From contig NZ_BAAAEU010000006.1 of NCBI RefSeq assembly GCF_039523175.1, forward strand, positions 536,964-600,963: DNA of 64,000 nucleotides, written 5' to 3'. Origin of the DNA: Dokdonella_A soli (GTDB lineage Bacteria; Pseudomonadota; Gammaproteobacteria; Xanthomonadales; Rhodanobacteraceae). The notes beneath the pieces are model-generated. The model did not search any database. It was not told where the DNA came from and saw only the letters and a program-made list of their open reading frames with translations. The position numbers and the translations under genes were made by a program. Shown here piece by piece: positions 55,485 to 63,949 of this stretch; within the stretch, counting starts at the first letter, position 1, and each line of letters starts with the position of its first letter.

Positions 55485-56794
55485 CGATCTGTCTGCCAAC
55501 CCCGCTCAGGGGCGCTGGCACCCTGTATGTCGAGTCGATGACCTCCTTCATCAGCCGCCTCGCGAATGTTCACTGTCTGAGTGCGGGTCAGTTGCTGGAT
55601 CTTCTGAAGTCCCGTATTCCAGCAGAGGACGGCGAGACCGACATCGTGAACTCGATCTATGCGCGAGGGCCGCATGAATTGGTCGGCTACTCCACGGCAG
55701 TAAAGACGCTCACGCGACGTCTAACGCTGGCGACCGGTGAACACGCCCTCAGTGAAGCATCGCTTCTCTTTTTGAAGCCCGCCCTCTCCCGGAACTGCCG
55801 GGCAGCGGTTCACAAGGTGCGGCGGTGGTGCCCGGCCTGTTATTCCGATTTCCGGCGCGCCGGCGATTCGGGTTACGACCTTCTCATCTGGCATTTGCAG
55901 GCCATCACATCGTGTCCAGTGCATGGACTTGTCCTCGAGAACCATTGCGCTGCATGCGGGCAGCAGCAACCTTTCGTCCGGTCGACGGACAACGCAATCG
56001 ATTGCGTCAGTTGCCACGCTGCGCTTGAGGGCCTCCCTTCGGAATGGGTTCGCGAAGAGCGACCCACCGCACTCCAGAGGGCTGCGATTGACCTGCTGGC
56101 GTGGCGCGCTGCCGAGGACATCCGATGCGTCTCGCCGGACGCGTTGATGACGTTTCTCGATCTGACATTCAAATACTGGCCCGGTCTACGCCCTTCCATT
56201 GAAGTGCGTATGGGGATGGAAGCGAAGCGGTGGCGCGCCTGTCTTGCTGGAACCGCGCACGTCACGCTGGAGGTCTTCTTGCTGGCTTGCGAGCGATGCC
56301 TGGTACCGCCGTCCCTTGCTTTAGCCCATCCGCGACTGGCGGCTGCAGTGGCGGTACTACCTGACAATCGCATAAAGGCTCCTGGGATCAAGCGGATCGG
56401 GCGTACGAAGGCTGAGCGCGACTCCGTCGGAGAGCTTGTGGAGGCCGAAAGCGCAATAGCCGATCCAGCTCCGCCAAAGCCGCTATCACAGATATGCCGG
56501 CAGTCGGGCGTGTCGACTGGATTTGCTCGCTATCACTTCCCCAAGCTCTGCGAGCATCTCGCGGATACGCGGAGACGGCGTCTCGCAGAAGCTCGAAGGG
56601 GGCTGAGGTGTCGGGTATCGGAAGCGGTGGAAAAGCACATCGCACAGCCGACGCAGCCAAACAAGTCCTTTGTCAGGCACCTGCTGGCAGAGTTCGGCTA
56701 TCCCAAGAATGTCGTACTTGCCGCTCTTCGCGAGCGAATGGCCGACAGTCGGCGGAATCTTCTTGATGAAGGCGTGTCGGGGACAACACGGTAG
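55481..56794 (+). CDS. tniQ: TniQ/TnsD-family target selector
   Basis: The 437-residue protein has the TniQ core: GTLYVESMTSFISRLANVH at the N-terminus and a zinc-finger group RRWCPACYSDF, LQAITSCPVHGLVLENHCAACGQQQPF and IDCVSCH. The C-terminal half carries two HTH-like segments (PLSQICRQSGVSTGFARYHFPKL and NKSFVRHLLAEFGYPKNVVLAALRERM), as in TnsD, so it may recognise its own DNA site such as the tRNA end. No CRISPR array or Cas genes are present, so RNA-guided targeting is not indicated. Confidence 0.85.
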   Translation: MTICLPTPLRGAGTLYVESMTSFISRLANVHCLSAGQLLDLLKSRIPAEDGETDIVNSIYARGPHELVGYSTAVKTLTRRLTLATGEHALSEASLLFLKPALSRNCRAAVHKVRRWCPACYSDFRRAGDSGYDLLIWHLQAITSCPVHGLVLENHCAACGQQQPFVRSTDNAIDCVSCHAALEGLPSEWVREERPTALQRAAIDLLAWRAAEDIRCVSPDALMTFLDLTFKYWPGLRPSIEVRMGMEAKRWRACLAGTAHVTLEVFLLACERCLVPPSLALAHPRLAAAVAVLPDNRIKAPGIKRIGRTKAERDSVGELVEAESAIADPAPPKPLSQICRQSGVSTGFARYHFPKLCEHLADTRRRRLAEARRGLRCRVSEAVEKHIAQPTQPNKSFVRHLLAEFGYPKNVVLAALRERMADSRRNLLDEGVSGTTR

Positions 56795-56851
56795 CCCACA
56801 AGTGCGCAAAGTCGCTCGGCGGCGATCCAAAAGCATGCGCTGAGAGGGAAC

Positions 56852-57571
56852 ATGACGACAACGGAAGAACTGGACGCACTGTTGCGTCGGGCTGCTCGCG
56901 ACGGCCGAGCCGATGCTGCCTTTCTGCGCGCGATGCTGTCGGCAACGATGTATACGTTGGCGCCGTTGTCTGATGATCACCCAAGGTTGCGCCTGTTCAT
57001 GTACCAGCGGTCGGACGGTATTTTCTTTGTTCCGTTGTTCACCGACGAAGCGAAGGCGGTCGCGTCTGCCCAAGGGCAACTACGCGTCCTCTCCAGCACA
57101 GGACAACAATTGCTGGAGATATCACTCGGTGCCGTCGTCATCGTCAATCCCAATGACGAGCACTGCACGCTGTATCCCGAAGAAATCGAGACGCTGCTGG
57201 CAACAGGCCGGGTGGCCGACATCGACACGGAGGCGGCCACCGCCGGCGGCCACGTAGTGGTGAGGGAGTCTGCCGCACCGCCGGCATGGTTGGTGAAGCG
57301 GCTGCAGACGCTCTATGCCGGTCTTTCGTATGTCGAGGCGGCGCGTTTGCTCTACATCGCGCGACAGGAAGAGCCCGAGAAGGGGGTTCTGACGGTCGTC
57401 ATCGTGACGACGAGCGCACTGGCCGAACGGGCCGTCCGGGCAACGATAACGGCGATCCAGGAAGACTGCCGACGAGCGAACCTGCCCTTGGATGTCACTT
57501 TCGCGGCCTCCGACAAGCCGGGGCCGTCGTTGGCCGGACATGGACAGTTGATCTATGCCAGGAAGGAATAG
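56852..57571 (+). CDS. SseB-like protein
   Basis: The 239-residue protein matches the SseB (enhanced serine sensitivity) family: LRLFMYQRSDGIFFVPLFTDEAKAVA, ISLGAVVIVNPNDEHCTLYPEEIETLL in the N-terminal domain, and a C-terminal domain with LQTLYAGLSYVEAARLLYIARQEE and LPLDVTFA. Biochemical function is not settled. It follows tniQ by 57 bp and looks like cargo. Confidence 0.75.
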   Translation: MTTTEELDALLRRAARDGRADAAFLRAMLSATMYTLAPLSDDHPRLRLFMYQRSDGIFFVPLFTDEAKAVASAQGQLRVLSSTGQQLLEISLGAVVIVNPNDEHCTLYPEEIETLLATGRVADIDTEAATAGGHVVVRESAAPPAWLVKRLQTLYAGLSYVEAARLLYIARQEEPEKGVLTVVIVTTSALAERAVRATITAIQEDCRRANLPLDVTFAASDKPGPSLAGHGQLIYARKE

Positions 57572-57689
57572 TGGTCGAAGGGCTCGGTCTCACTTGACCC
57601 CGCTCCTGCCATTCTTGCGTGCCCCGTTCTCGCGGCACCCAGATGCCAGTGTAAAGTCCACAAATTCGCCTCATCGATCGAACACGCCA

Positions 57690-58955
57690 ATGCCGATGTT
57701 CTCTTACCGCTGTGTTCTTTCACTCGTTGTTGCAATGGCCGCCGTATTTGCGGTGGTTTCGTCCGGAGCCGACTCGACCGAGGCAGGCGTTACGAACACG
57801 GCGACGCCGATCATCGCTCGCCTCAAACTCGGAGAGTCGCGCGATCCATTGTTTGACATGCATGGAAACGCGAACCAGGACCTGCAAAGCCTTATGGTCC
57901 TTCGCTTCAGCGCGACCAACGACGTCATGCACGGCATCGATCGCATGGAAGACGAATCGCGTCTCGCATGGGTGCGGGCAGCGCTCTTCGGCGTGCTTGG
58001 CTTCGTCAAGGACCCCGCGTCGATCGAGTGGCTGAGCGAGAAGCGCCGTTCGGATGTAGAGAACTTCTATCGCGACTACTTGCCGACGTGGAAAGGGCGG
58101 CTCGACGGCTTCGGTGGCTGGGAATGGTTGACTGGCCGCGACAGGTGGATCGCGTTCTGGCTCGAAGCGCTTCATGAGGAGCGCTCGCCCAACCGCCGCA
58201 TCGGTCTTCTCTGTGTGCTATCTCAGTTCGACGATGCGAGCGTCGTATCGTTCTTTAGCGCACGCCGCGTCGAGGCAACGGACCCGAAGGAAGTTCTTCT
58301 TGTCGAAGGCTATTTGGACGCGCACGGCTTGCCGGCGAACGGCGAGCGAGTTGCGTGGGCGGTGGGCGCGCTGCGCCGCTCTCCGAAGAACAACGACTTT
58401 CTGATCTCGATGGCCCATGGCCTGCGCCACGAAGCGTTCGTGCCGTTCCTCGTCGGTGTTTCCGACAAGTCCGAGCGATACTCATATCCGCCTTACTACG
58501 CCGCCGAGCGCGACCTGCAAGCAATCACATTCGAATGCAACTTGCACGGCAAGGCCGCATGGGAAAGCTGGTATGCCGCGCACGGCAAGGAAGGCCGCAC
58601 CGGGTGGACGCGAAGCGCCATCGATACATTTCGTACCGAGCTGGCTCAAAGCCCCAAGGAAGCTGCGCAGCGTTTCGATAAACTCGTCTATTGCTGGAAC
58701 GAAATAGCGCTGTTGCCCTTCGTAGAAGACGAACTCGCGCCGCACGCGGAATTCCACAGCGCCATCGCTGGCTGGATCAACCTCACCTATAGCGACTTCG
58801 ACCGCGAACGGCTGCGACCGCTCGCGGAACGCATTGGCGCGGACGGCCATATCGAAGACTGGTCCCGTCGTCTCCTGCAGGAGCGAGGCTATGTATCAGG
58901 TCAGCGCAAGGACACATGGGCCGAAGCTGTTGAGAGGGCCAACTCGCGGCTTTGA
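57690..58955 (+). CDS. Exported helical-repeat-like protein of unknown function
   Basis: The 421-residue protein begins MPMFSYRCVLSLVVAMAAVF, a signal peptide, and continues with segments AWVRAALFGVLGFVKDPASIEWL, RIGLLCVLSQFDDASVVSFF, VAWAVGALRRSPKNNDFLISM and LLPFVEDELAPHAEFHSAI. These look like HEAT-type helical repeats. No catalytic motif is recognised. ATG 57690 gives a clean signal peptide. Cargo of the island; function unknown. Confidence 0.6.
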   Translation: MPMFSYRCVLSLVVAMAAVFAVVSSGADSTEAGVTNTATPIIARLKLGESRDPLFDMHGNANQDLQSLMVLRFSATNDVMHGIDRMEDESRLAWVRAALFGVLGFVKDPASIEWLSEKRRSDVENFYRDYLPTWKGRLDGFGGWEWLTGRDRWIAFWLEALHEERSPNRRIGLLCVLSQFDDASVVSFFSARRVEATDPKEVLLVEGYLDAHGLPANGERVAWAVGALRRSPKNNDFLISMAHGLRHEAFVPFLVGVSDKSERYSYPPYYAAERDLQAITFECNLHGKAAWESWYAAHGKEGRTGWTRSAIDTFRTELAQSPKEAAQRFDKLVYCWNEIALLPFVEDELAPHAEFHSAIAGWINLTYSDFDRERLRPLAERIGADGHIEDWSRRLLQERGYVSGQRKDTWAEAVERANSRL

Positions 58956-59046
58956 TGTCGTGACGCACTAGGCCGCGAATATCTCCAATGAAGCGACCGG
59001 AGCACGATGAAGGTCCCGGTTGCCCTACCGCCGGACACCTCGAGAT

Positions 59047-62000
59047 ATGAAGACCCTAAACGGATCAATCGCACTCTCAGCCAGCGATCTGGTCGGCCAC
59101 CTCAATTGCCGAACACTATCTGATCTGGACCGGGCGGTAGCGGAAGGCGCTTTAGCTCGTCCTCCGGTCTGGACTGATCCCTACCTTGAGGCATTGAGAG
59201 AACGTGGTGACCGTCATGAGCAGGCCTTTGTTAGGCACTTGGAGGGGACGGGCTTAGACGTTGTTCGCATCGATGGTGTTGACGTGACCGACGAAGGGTT
59301 GGCGGCTACCCAAGAGGCGATGACAGCGGGCGTCAGCGTCATCGTGCAAGGCGCCTTGAGAAAGGGGGCATGGAGTGGCCGCGCCGACATTCTCTTGCGA
59401 GTCGAGACACCTAGCGTATTCGGAACCTGGTCGTACGAGGTTGTCGACACTAAGCTTGCACGCGAAACAAAAGCGGGTGCGGTCCTTCAGCTCTGCGTCT
59501 ACTCCGATCTTCTGGAGCATGTTCAGGGTGTTGCGCCGGAACACATGTCGGTCGTGACACCGTGGTCGGATTTTGAAATGCAGCGATATCGCTTCGCAGA
59601 CTACGCGGCCTACTACCGGAGCGTGCGTCGAAGCCTTGAAGTGGTTCAGAAAGGCGATCGCCCGCAGGACCACTACCCTGATCCGAAAGCACACTGTGAT
59701 GTTTGTCGATGGCAGGTTTCCTGCGATCAGCGACGTCGCGCAGATGACCATCTTTCACTGGTGGCCGGCATATCGGCCCTCCAGATCAATGAACTTAACG
59801 CGCGTTCCGTTGGCACGGTGAGGCAACTCGCCGAGTTGCCGCTTCCCTTGCAGTGGAAACCTGATCGCGGATCACCAGGGTCCTATCCGCGTGTTCGTGA
59901 GCAGGCCCGAATTCAGGTTGAAGCGCGCGACGCTGGCGAAGGCAAGTTCGAAGTTTTGCCAATCGAGGACGGCTTTGGACTGACGCGTCTGCCGGAACCG
60001 TCCCGCGGTGACATCTTCCTGGATATCGAGGGCGATCCCTTCGTCGGCGAACACGGGATCGAGTACCTACTGGGCCATCAGTACGTGGAGCCGGACGGCG
60101 AAGCAATCTATCACCCCGCGTGGGCGCTGACACGAGAGGAAGAACGGGCTGCCTTTGAGGCATTCATTGATTTCGTCGTCGAGCGATCGAAGGTTTATCC
60201 AGACCTTCACATCTATCACTACGCTCCTTATGAGCCGGCCGCCCTGAAGCGCCTGATGGGGCGCTACGCAACGCGTGAAGAAGCAGTCGATTGGATGCTT
60301 CGCGCGAATGTATTCGTCGATCTGTACAGCATCGTGCGCCATGCGGTGAGAGCCAGCGTGGATAGCTATTCGATAAAGCGACTCGAACCGTTCTATCAGT
60401 ACGAGCGATCCACCGCTCTGACTATCGCAAACCACTCACTCGCCAACCTGCAAACGTGTCTTGAGCTGGACGACATTGCTTCCATTGCCCCTGAGGACCG
60501 TCAAACCGTCGAACGCTACAACCAGGACGACTGTCGCTCGGCGTCCGCCCTTCGGGACTGGCTGGAGGGTTTGAGGAGTGCGCAGATCGCTAGTGGAGTA
60601 GCCATTGCGCGCCCGACGCCCGAAGACGGCGTTGCGAGCGAGAACGTCACCGCATGGCTCGAACGGATTAACGCTTTGGTGGTGCGACTGACAGTAGACA
60701 TTCCTGCCGATGTCGCTGCGCGCAGCGGCGAACAGCAGGCGCGTTGGGTCCTCGCCAACATCCTGGACTTTCATCGTCGGGAGCAAAAGGCGACGTGGTG
60801 GGAGCACTTTCGCTTGGCAGATCTTTCAGCAGACGAGTTGCTTGATGAGCGTGCCGCCGTCTCAGGGCTTGTCTTTGAAAGAGTTGTCGGGGGCACCGCG
60901 CCAGCGCCGATTCATCGCTATCAGTTTCCGCCGCAGGACTTCGAGTTTCGAGAGGGCGATGACGCATTGAGTCTCGGCGGTGGGAAATTCGGATCGTTCG
61001 TGGCGATTTCGATGGAGAACCGCACGGTCGATATCAAGAAACGTAGAGATACAAGAGACATGCATCCTGAGGCAGTCTTCCGGAGCAAAATCGTCAATGC
61101 ACAAGTCATGGGGGATTCGCTCGTGCAAATCGGTGACTACGTCGCGACCCATGGCATCAGTGGAGAAGGGGCGTACCAGGCGGCCCGAGATCTCTTGCTA
61201 AGAGTTGCTCCGCGTCTCGTCCACGAGGCGATCCAGCATGAGAACGAGTCGACATTGGATGCCGCGATGAGGGTCGCGAGACACTTGCAAGCAGGGGTCT
61301 TACCGATTCAAGGGCCGCCCGGCACTGGAAAAACATATACCGCTGCCCGAATGATCTGCGAGTTGGTACGTAGCGGCCGTAAGGTAGGTATAACGGCCGC
61401 CAGCCACAAGGTCGTCCGTAACGTCATTGATGAAACAGTCCGAACCGCCAACGAACTTCAGATAGCGCTCACATGCTGCCTCAAGGTCGCGGACATCGAA
61501 GACCCTCAGCCACGCATCGCATTCACAACGGACAATGGACAGTTTTTCCACTCGTTGAGTCACGATGTGCAAGTCGGCGGCGGAACCGCGTGGCTATGGT
61601 CGCGACAAGAAGCATTTGAGTCCGTTGATGTTCTGTTCGTGGACGAAGCGGCGCAGATGTCTTTGGCGAATGTCCTTGCGGTCTCCCAAGCAGCCCGCGC
61701 GATCGTTCTGATCGGCGATCCGCAGCAACTCGATTCACCAATCCAAGGCACACACCCTGACGGATGCGACGCCTCTGCACTTCACCACGTTCTAGGAGAC
61801 GAACAGACAATTGCGCCTGACAAGGGCCTGTTCCTTGCCGAAACCTGGCGATTGCATCCGGATATTTGTGCCTTTACGTCGGAGCTCTTCTACGCAGGTA
61901 AGTTGCATCCCATAGCAGGACTGTCCAGACAAGTCATCCGCTCACCCAGCCTCCTCGCAGGCTCAGGTCTGCGCTACGTTCCCATACCCCACACAGGGAA

Positions 62001-62454
62001 CCAGAACGCATCGATAGAAGAGGCCCAGGCCGTCTGCTGCCTTGTAGAGGCGCTCCTGGCGGGAGGATCGACATGGATCGATCGTGACGGGCAGGAGAAA
62101 GATCTCACGATCGACGACATATTGATCATCACCCCGTACAACGCTCAAGTGATGGAGATCAAGCGCGTTCTTCCGAACGCGAAGGTCGGAACAGTGGACA
62201 AGTTCCAGGGTCAGCAAGCTCCGATCGCGATCTACTCGACAGCAAGCTCAAGTCACGCTGACGCGCCGCGCGGTATGGAGTTTCTATACAGCCTGAATCG
62301 GTTCAATGTCGCGACCTCGCGTGCCAAATGCCTTTCGGTCCTCGTATGTTCACCGGGTGTCTTTGAGGCCGAATGTCGAACGCCCCGTCAGATGCAACTT
62401 GCCAACGCGTTCTGCCGGTACCGGGAAATGGCCGTGGAACTAGCACCCATTTGA
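59047..62454 (+). CDS. TM0106-family RecB-like nuclease fused to SF1 helicase
   Basis: This 1135-residue protein stacks three enzymes. An N-terminal PD-(D/E)XK nuclease has GRADILLRVE and VVDTKLARETKAGAVLQLCVYSDLLE (about residues 112-160). It carries a likely Fe-S set, C near residue 20 (HLNCRT) plus CDVCRWQVSC near 217-226, the C...CxxCx5C pattern of Cas4/Dna2/AddB. An RNase-H-fold exonuclease follows: DIFLDIEGDPF (about 322) to QDDCRSASALRDWL. Then comes a UPF1/Dna2-like SF1 helicase: IQGPPGTGKTYTAARM (about 756), VLFVDEAAQMSLAN (about 866), IGDPQQLDSPIQG and TVDKFQGQQAPI. ATG 59047 starts it. It probably degrades DNA, perhaps of phage. Confidence 0.85.
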   Translation: MKTLNGSIALSASDLVGHLNCRTLSDLDRAVAEGALARPPVWTDPYLEALRERGDRHEQAFVRHLEGTGLDVVRIDGVDVTDEGLAATQEAMTAGVSVIVQGALRKGAWSGRADILLRVETPSVFGTWSYEVVDTKLARETKAGAVLQLCVYSDLLEHVQGVAPEHMSVVTPWSDFEMQRYRFADYAAYYRSVRRSLEVVQKGDRPQDHYPDPKAHCDVCRWQVSCDQRRRADDHLSLVAGISALQINELNARSVGTVRQLAELPLPLQWKPDRGSPGSYPRVREQARIQVEARDAGEGKFEVLPIEDGFGLTRLPEPSRGDIFLDIEGDPFVGEHGIEYLLGHQYVEPDGEAIYHPAWALTREEERAAFEAFIDFVVERSKVYPDLHIYHYAPYEPAALKRLMGRYATREEAVDWMLRANVFVDLYSIVRHAVRASVDSYSIKRLEPFYQYERSTALTIANHSLANLQTCLELDDIASIAPEDRQTVERYNQDDCRSASALRDWLEGLRSAQIASGVAIARPTPEDGVASENVTAWLERINALVVRLTVDIPADVAARSGEQQARWVLANILDFHRREQKATWWEHFRLADLSADELLDERAAVSGLVFERVVGGTAPAPIHRYQFPPQDFEFREGDDALSLGGGKFGSFVAISMENRTVDIKKRRDTRDMHPEAVFRSKIVNAQVMGDSLVQIGDYVATHGISGEGAYQAARDLLLRVAPRLVHEAIQHENESTLDAAMRVARHLQAGVLPIQGPPGTGKTYTAARMICELVRSGRKVGITAASHKVVRNVIDETVRTANELQIALTCCLKVADIEDPQPRIAFTTDNGQFFHSLSHDVQVGGGTAWLWSRQEAFESVDVLFVDEAAQMSLANVLAVSQAARAIVLIGDPQQLDSPIQGTHPDGCDASALHHVLGDEQTIAPDKGLFLAETWRLHPDICAFTSELFYAGKLHPIAGLSRQVIRSPSLLAGSGLRYVPIPHTGNQNASIEEAQAVCCLVEALLAGGSTWIDRDGQEKDLTIDDILIITPYNAQVMEIKRVLPNAKVGTVDKFQGQQAPIAIYSTASSSHADAPRGMEFLYSLNRFNVATSRAKCLSVLVCSPGVFEAECRTPRQMQLANAFCRYREMAVELAPI

Positions 62455-62590
62455 GTGCCAAGGTTGTCGATTCTCGTGTGATTGAGCTAGGTCTGTGTGA
62501 ATAGACCGCGCGCCAACAGCAGATGGCTATTGGCCAACGATCAGCATGCGGCACGAGCTACCGTATGTGGCACAACTGCGAATGTGGCGC

Positions 62591-62681
62591 GACCGAACTA
62601 TTCGCTCAAGCGGACCGCTGCGACGGGTTGCGGCATCCTGACGTTCCTCGCGGCAGCGGCCGCTTAGCTCAAGCGTTAGGC
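62591..62681 (+). other. attC recombination site 1
   Basis: The 91-bp site ends in GCTTAGCTCAAGCGTTAGGC with R' core GTTAGGC (62675-62681). It begins with a slightly off R'' core (ACCGAAC) followed by TATTCGCTCAAGCGGACC. The inner parts are complementary, as in integron attC sites like that of aadA, which shares the TTCGxTCAAGC and CTTAxCTCAAGCGTTAG boxes. The central spacer is shared with attC2 and attC3. Confidence 0.8.
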
Positions 62682-62720
62682 GCCACAAGTCCCGCCGCTG
62701 GTGGCCGGATGCCGCCTCGG

Positions 62721-63062
62721 TCAGCGTGCTGGCTTGGAGAGAAATTCTCGAATCTCTTGAGCGCACCGACACGCCACGGCAATCTTCGCCGCCCACTGAA
62801 GCGCTTCCGCACGGGTCGCTACATCGACGACGGTGAAACCACCAATGAAGTCTTTCGTCGCCGGATTCGGCCCTTCGCTGACCATCCCGTTTGTGGCCAC
62901 CACAGTTGCCTTTCCCGGGTCACCCAATCCTCCAGCAAAGACGAACTGCCCTGCGTCCTTGATCTCCTGCACCACCGCACGCGCCGCCTTCGCAACATCG
63001 GGCAAATCTTCATCTGGAAAGGTCATGTCGCCGTCATTGAACGAGATTAAGTACTGTGTCAT
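62721..63062 (-). CDS. YCII-related domain protein in a gene cassette, reversed
   Basis: From ATG 63062 the 113-residue protein is MTQYLISFNDGDMTFPDEDL, followed by AGQFVFAGGLGDPGKATVV, FIGGFTVVDVATRAEALQW and KIAVACRCAQEIREF. This is the YCII/DGPF ferredoxin-like fold. The gene occupies the cassette between attC1 and attC2 but is read against the usual cassette direction. Function unknown; family members are small-molecule-binding or enzyme-like. Confidence 0.8.
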   Translation of the reverse strand: MTQYLISFNDGDMTFPDEDLPDVAKAARAVVQEIKDAGQFVFAGGLGDPGKATVVATNGMVSEGPNPATKDFIGGFTVVDVATRAEALQWAAKIAVACRCAQEIREFLSKPAR

Positions 63063-63210
63063 GCGATGTTCCTTGCTGCGGCCCGCCACCATGACTGGGC
63101 TCGTGCCCTTACGACGAGTCTTGAGTCTTGAATTCGACAAGCCGATGGCAAATATTCTTGCCTAGGCTTCTGGGCAGACGCGCAGTGCAAGCGGCATGGG
63201 CCTGGGTGAC

Positions 63211-63296
63211 GTCTAACCACTCGCTCAACCTGCTACGATGGCTTGCGGTATTCTGACGCCCCTCGCGGCAGCGGCCGCTTAGCTCAAGCGTTAGGC
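63211..63296 (+). other. attC recombination site 2
   Basis: The 86-bp site runs from R'' core GTCTAAC (63211-63217) to R' core GTTAGGC (63290-63296). The 3' half (GCGGCAGCGGCCGCTTAGCT, then CAAGCGTTAGGC) is identical to attC1. The 5' half (CACTCGCTCAACCTGC) is more diverged, which weakens its pairing. Confidence 0.8.
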
Positions 63297-63300
63297 AAGC

Positions 63301-63579
63301 ATGGCTGACCAATCCAAGCTTGTAAGCATGCTTCAAGAATTTCGAGGCCTACTCGCTCGCCCAGACAACGATTTTTCCTGGTCGAGCTGGGAAAACTCGG
63401 AGACCGCACTGCGAGAGATAGATGCGTTCATATCTGTTGCAAAGAGCGGCGCTGTGCCAGATCTCGGAATCCTTCTTGTTCCTACTGGGCCCGCTCAAGA
63501 GGTTAGCCTTAGCAGTGGCTGGGCTGACGAGTTTCTCACTCTCGCCGATCGCATTGAGGCAGAGGTTGAGCGTGCCTAA
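63301..63579 (+). CDS. Cassette-encoded small protein of unknown function
   Basis: This 92-residue protein (MADQSKLVSMLQEFRGLLAR, DNDFSWSSWENSETALREID, DLGILLVPTGPAQEVSLSSG) starts four bases after attC2 and its TAA stop falls inside the R'' core of attC3, the usual cassette layout. It is acidic, mixed alpha/beta, without signal peptide. No family is recognised. Confidence 0.75.
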   Translation: MADQSKLVSMLQEFRGLLARPDNDFSWSSWENSETALREIDAFISVAKSGAVPDLGILLVPTGPAQEVSLSSGWADEFLTLADRIEAEVERA

Positions 63580-63663
63580 CTATTCGCTCAAGCGGACTGC
63601 CGTGACGGGTTGCGGTATCCTGACGCCCGTCGCGGTAGCGGCCGCTTAGCTCAAGCGTTAGGC
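63574..63663 (+). other. attC recombination site 3
   Basis: The 90-bp site has R'' GCCTAAC (63574-63580) and R' GTTAGGC (63657-63663), with TATTCGCTCAAGCGGACTGC and GCCGCTTAGCTCAAGC as inner boxes. R'' and R' are exact complements, and the site includes the stop codon of the preceding cassette gene. Confidence 0.85.
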
Positions 63664-63673
63664 CCTCCTAGAC

Positions 63674-63919
63674 ATGCAGGAAGAAATCGCCAAGAGCGCC
63701 CTCGCCGTCGCCAAGTTCCTTGTCTACTACATCATTTGGCCGCTCGTGCTGTTCAACCTGGGCCGCGTAGCCCTGCTTCTTATTACGTTTGGTCGGTATC
63801 CTCGCGGCTTGGACACCGAGTGCCATGTCAATCAAATCTCGCTAGCGGGCGTCTTTGTACTCGTCCTAGCCTGGTCGCTTATTGCCGTCTACAACAACAC
63901 GGTTGGCGCCCATGCCTAA
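63674..63919 (+). CDS. Cassette-encoded small membrane protein
   Basis: This 81-residue protein has two predicted membrane helices, FLVYYIIWPLVLFNLGRVAL and ISLAGVFVLVLAWSLIAVYN, joined by a polar loop. It begins 10 bases after attC3 and its TAA stop lies in the R'' core of attC4 (63914-63920). No family is recognised. Confidence 0.75.
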   Translation: MQEEIAKSALAVAKFLVYYIIWPLVLFNLGRVALLLITFGRYPRGLDTECHVNQISLAGVFVLVLAWSLIAVYNNTVGAHA

Positions 63920-63945
63920 CCACTCGCCCAAGCGGACGCGATAGT
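63914..63945 (+). other. attC site 4, 5' half only
   Basis: GCCTAAC then CACTCGCCCAAGCGGACGCG matches the start of attC1-3 but the remaining half (GGCCGCTTAGCTCAAGCGTTAG) is not found before the window ends. The sequence changes after about 63942 to ATAGTTCCTACGGTTTAGTG. The site seems interrupted. Confidence 0.6.
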
Positions 63946-63949
63946 TCCT

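Noticed and set aside
55481..56794. CRISPR-associated transposon
   Set aside because: TnsAB, TnsC and TniQ are present but no Cas effector or repeat array appears within the window; it may still exist beyond 64000.
57572..57689. Further attC site or transposon end between the SseB-like and exported protein genes
   Set aside because: Neither the CTCAAGCGTTAG box nor the AAGGCATAAGTTGGCC repeat is present there.
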